Made by a program: the position numbers and the translations under genes
In this document: one piece after another, positions 62,211-64,000 of the stretch
Layout: every line of letters starts with the position of its first letter
Position numbering within the stretch: position 1 is the first letter of the stretch
Assembly (NCBI RefSeq): GCF_963678635.1
Contig: NC_087063.1
Span: 81,081,574-81,145,573, forward strand
Length of the DNA: 64,000 bases
Source of the DNA: Symsagittifera roscoffensis
Lineage: Eukaryota; Xenacoelomorpha; Acoela; Convolutidae
Direction of reading: 5' to 3'
The notes under the pieces: model-generated
Told to the model about the DNA's origin: nothing
What the model saw: the letters and a program-made list of their open reading frames with translations, nothing else
Databases searched by the model: none

Positions 62211-64000
62211 GAACCACTGTCCAGACTTCTTCCATGAACGCCACTCTGTTCAATTTGCGTCCCGTCCTACTCTTGTGGTCTCGGTGATGTACTTCCCATT
62301 CTTCTTCGGGCAGCGTTCCCAAGAAAGGTACTCTGGCTGAGGCCTCTATTCTTCTCCTTCTAGGTGATCCCATGAGGATTCTTTGGTCGTTATTTCTTGA
62401 ATTGCCAGGAGAGCTGCTCTCCGGCAAATTCCGTTTCATTTCCATAAAGGCGGACGGAGGCTCCAGTGTCGAGATGCCTTCATCCGCTGGCTCAGTGGTC
62501 TCCAACGTATCTGCATTGTTCTCAAGATCACTGAAGATATTGAAATCCAGGCTGGATGCTCCTCCTGTCGATGCCCTGTCGTCTTCCCCATCAGCTTGAT
62601 TTGCATCTTGTTGCATCGGTTCTTCGGTTTGACGGCTTCCTCCCTGACCGTCATCTCCTTCTGACATATCCTTGTTTGAGCTCGAGGGTCCTTGTTCATC
62701 ATTGTCGGCTCCTTCCGGAAATCTCGGTATGATCAATGTAGGTCTCGCCTGCAGTGTTCCTCCCACTTTCAACTCCGGTTTCACACTAGTCAGGATCAAG
62801 GAGGCTTCAGGCAGTTCGGTCCTGCCTCTCATCTTCATCGGAGCTAAGCCTAATCCCGTCCATTCCTCGTCAAATCTTCCAGGCTTGGGAGTCGCAGCGT
62901 TGCTTATTCGCCTTCTCGTCGCTTGATCCGTATATGCAAATCGTGTGTATTGTAACACGGCGGCATTTCTCCCTACAAAGTATAGATCTATCGTTCCCAT
63001 GAAATTCCCTACTCTCCTTTCATTGGTTTCGAATGCTCTCAACCTAGGAGCTTGTACCACGGAGACTGCTCCGAGCAACATCCTTCTTATCAGAGGGAAT
63101 TCAGGGATTGCCTCCGGCAGCTTCTCGTAATCACCCCAGTCCTTTGTCTCTTCTCTCACTTTATGATATGCTGCAGTGAGACGAGGCACTCTGGTTATTT
63201 CACCATTCGTTTTATCATAGGGTCTCAGATTCCAAAGCTTCGGAAACACTTCGATGGACTTCGCCGTGATCCCTCGATGGTCGTCGTCTATTCCCGGTTT
63301 CAGCTTGAGCTGTCGACTGAAGTTGGACAGTTCCAATCCCAGCACCTCGTCCAACACTAACATGTGTAGCGCAGGGTCCTTGAATCCTCTCATCGCGTTT
63401 GAGATATCTGACCACACTGCAGATAGTTCAGCCTTGAGTGGCCTCAGGTTCTCCATCTCTATCATGCGATTCGGGGCTGATATGATCACATCATACTTTC
63501 CTTCCGAAAGCAAGGTCACAATCGCATACACAAATTTCAGTCCATCCGGGAGATGTGCATACCCCGGAGACAACGCGAATACTATTCTCGGTGTCACTTT
63601 GGTGAACGACCCCTCCTTCGTCGCATCCACCACTTCACACATCGACTCAAGGATATCTTTTATCGCTGGCCACACAGCGTTCTCTGCCGTTGTAGGATCT
63701 CTGATTCTGCTCAGAAAACCTCTACTGTGTAGATGGTCATTGATGCCAGCGAACACGATCGTAATTGGGTTCATGTCCGTCTGCCTTTGTACCCCTATAG
63801 CCAGAGATATCGATTGCAGTAGATCCAGGTCGACCGCTGCCAACATTATGACGTCCGGCCAAAACAGAGACTTGGAGGTGTACACGAACTCTGAATTCGC
63901 TACTATCATAATCTTGGCCTTCCTCATTTCTGCTTTGTCATAGGCGGCGAAGATGGTCTCATCTTTCTTTATCGCTTTCAATCCGCCGTATCTTTGTGCA
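62185..64000 (-). pseudogene. SGNH-hydrolase-like protein, N-terminal part of the block
   Basis: Open from the window edge (reading AQRYGGLKAIKKDE) to a stop at 62185, more than 600 codons; the true start lies outside. Residues about 24-84 (counting from 63981) show an SGNH/GDSL-like layout: IMIVANSEF (block I position, NS where families have DS), then VFAGINDHLHSRGFL (block III GxND). A variable domain follows (FVGRNAAVLQYTRFAYTDQA, ELPEASLILTSVKPEL), then an acidic, Ser/Gln-rich linker (about residues 420-530) and a basic stretch GSPRRRRIEASARV. SGNH enzymes hydrolyse esters. Without the usual Ser in block I, activity is doubtful. The end is a frameshift at about 62200 into the next frame (WDQSILKTGLNQPL), so the open part is a fragment of a longer product. 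Confidence 0.5.

Larger units (their letters stand above)
58809..64000 (-). mobile_element. GC-richer multicopy-type coding block, SGNH-led polyprotein, truncated by the window edge
   Basis: Almost the whole 5.2 kb reads as protein on the minus strand. The reading frames follow head to tail with three frameshifts (about 62200, 61800, 59590) and one in-frame stop (60034-60036). Joined in order they describe one very long product of more than 1,700 residues, or two to three adjacent genes. G+C is visibly higher than in the rest of the window. There is no RT, transposase or integrase motif in the visible part. My impression is that closely similar sequences occur repeatedly in Caenorhabditis-type nematode genomes. 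This is unverified. A repetitive or virus-like element is the likeliest nature. Confidence 0.5.

Noticed and set aside
60132-63943. Long plus-strand frames (for example 63254-63943 and 60848-61312)
   Set aside because: They mirror the minus-strand coding block. The minus reading has continuous, better protein composition and explains the frame order.

Overview
The window looks like transposon-dense, AT-rich animal nuclear DNA, most likely from a nematode. The nematode call is an inference from the mix of element families and from a feeling of familiarity with the coding block at the right end. Nothing in the window fixes the species. No complete, intact host gene, rRNA, tRNA or CRISPR array was recognised. 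Almost every recognisable coding stretch belongs to a selfish element, and almost all of them carry stops or frameshifts.

Layout. 1-10.4 kb: a decayed Polinton/Maverick-type element. It has one nearly complete protein-primed family B DNA polymerase (about 5.5-10.4 kb, plus strand), a second partial polymerase copy at the left edge (1-1710), and between them remnants of two or three unrecognised genes and a cluster of four E2F-like sites. 10.9-16.4 kb: a minisatellite and an array of short non-autonomous elements with hairpin ends, two of them caught in an 806-bp tandem duplication. 17.9-29.4 kb: a Ty1/copia-type LTR retrotransposon (gag, protease, integrase, reverse transcriptase, RNase H) with its 5' part repeated and a nearly exact 2,228-bp tandem duplication over the RT region. 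29.4-46.2 kb: mostly non-coding AT-rich DNA with fold-back (MITE-like) elements, a dispersed GC-richer repeat, minisatellites and a segmental duplication carrying unidentified minus-strand coding pieces. 46.3-51 kb: a decayed BEL/Pao retrotransposon with a triplicated RNase H segment. 51.9-54.6 kb: a Penelope-like element on the minus strand (RT plus GIY-YIG-like nuclease) with a PHD-like zinc finger inside the RT. 54.9-56.6 kb: fragments of two different non-LTR retrotransposons. 58.8-64 kb: a markedly GC-richer block on the minus strand, essentially one very long coding region broken by three frameshifts and one stop. It starts with an SGNH-hydrolase-like domain and runs off the right edge.

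How the parts relate. The elements are nested and repeatedly duplicated: a Penelope-type tail sits inside the BEL integrase, and the Penelope element lies beside LINE fragments. Several tandem duplications are so nearly identical that they are either very recent or assembly artefacts. The most interesting items are the SGNH-led polyprotein block, the PHD-like insert in the Penelope RT, the hairpin-ended element family, and the E2F-like cluster in front of the Polinton polymerase.
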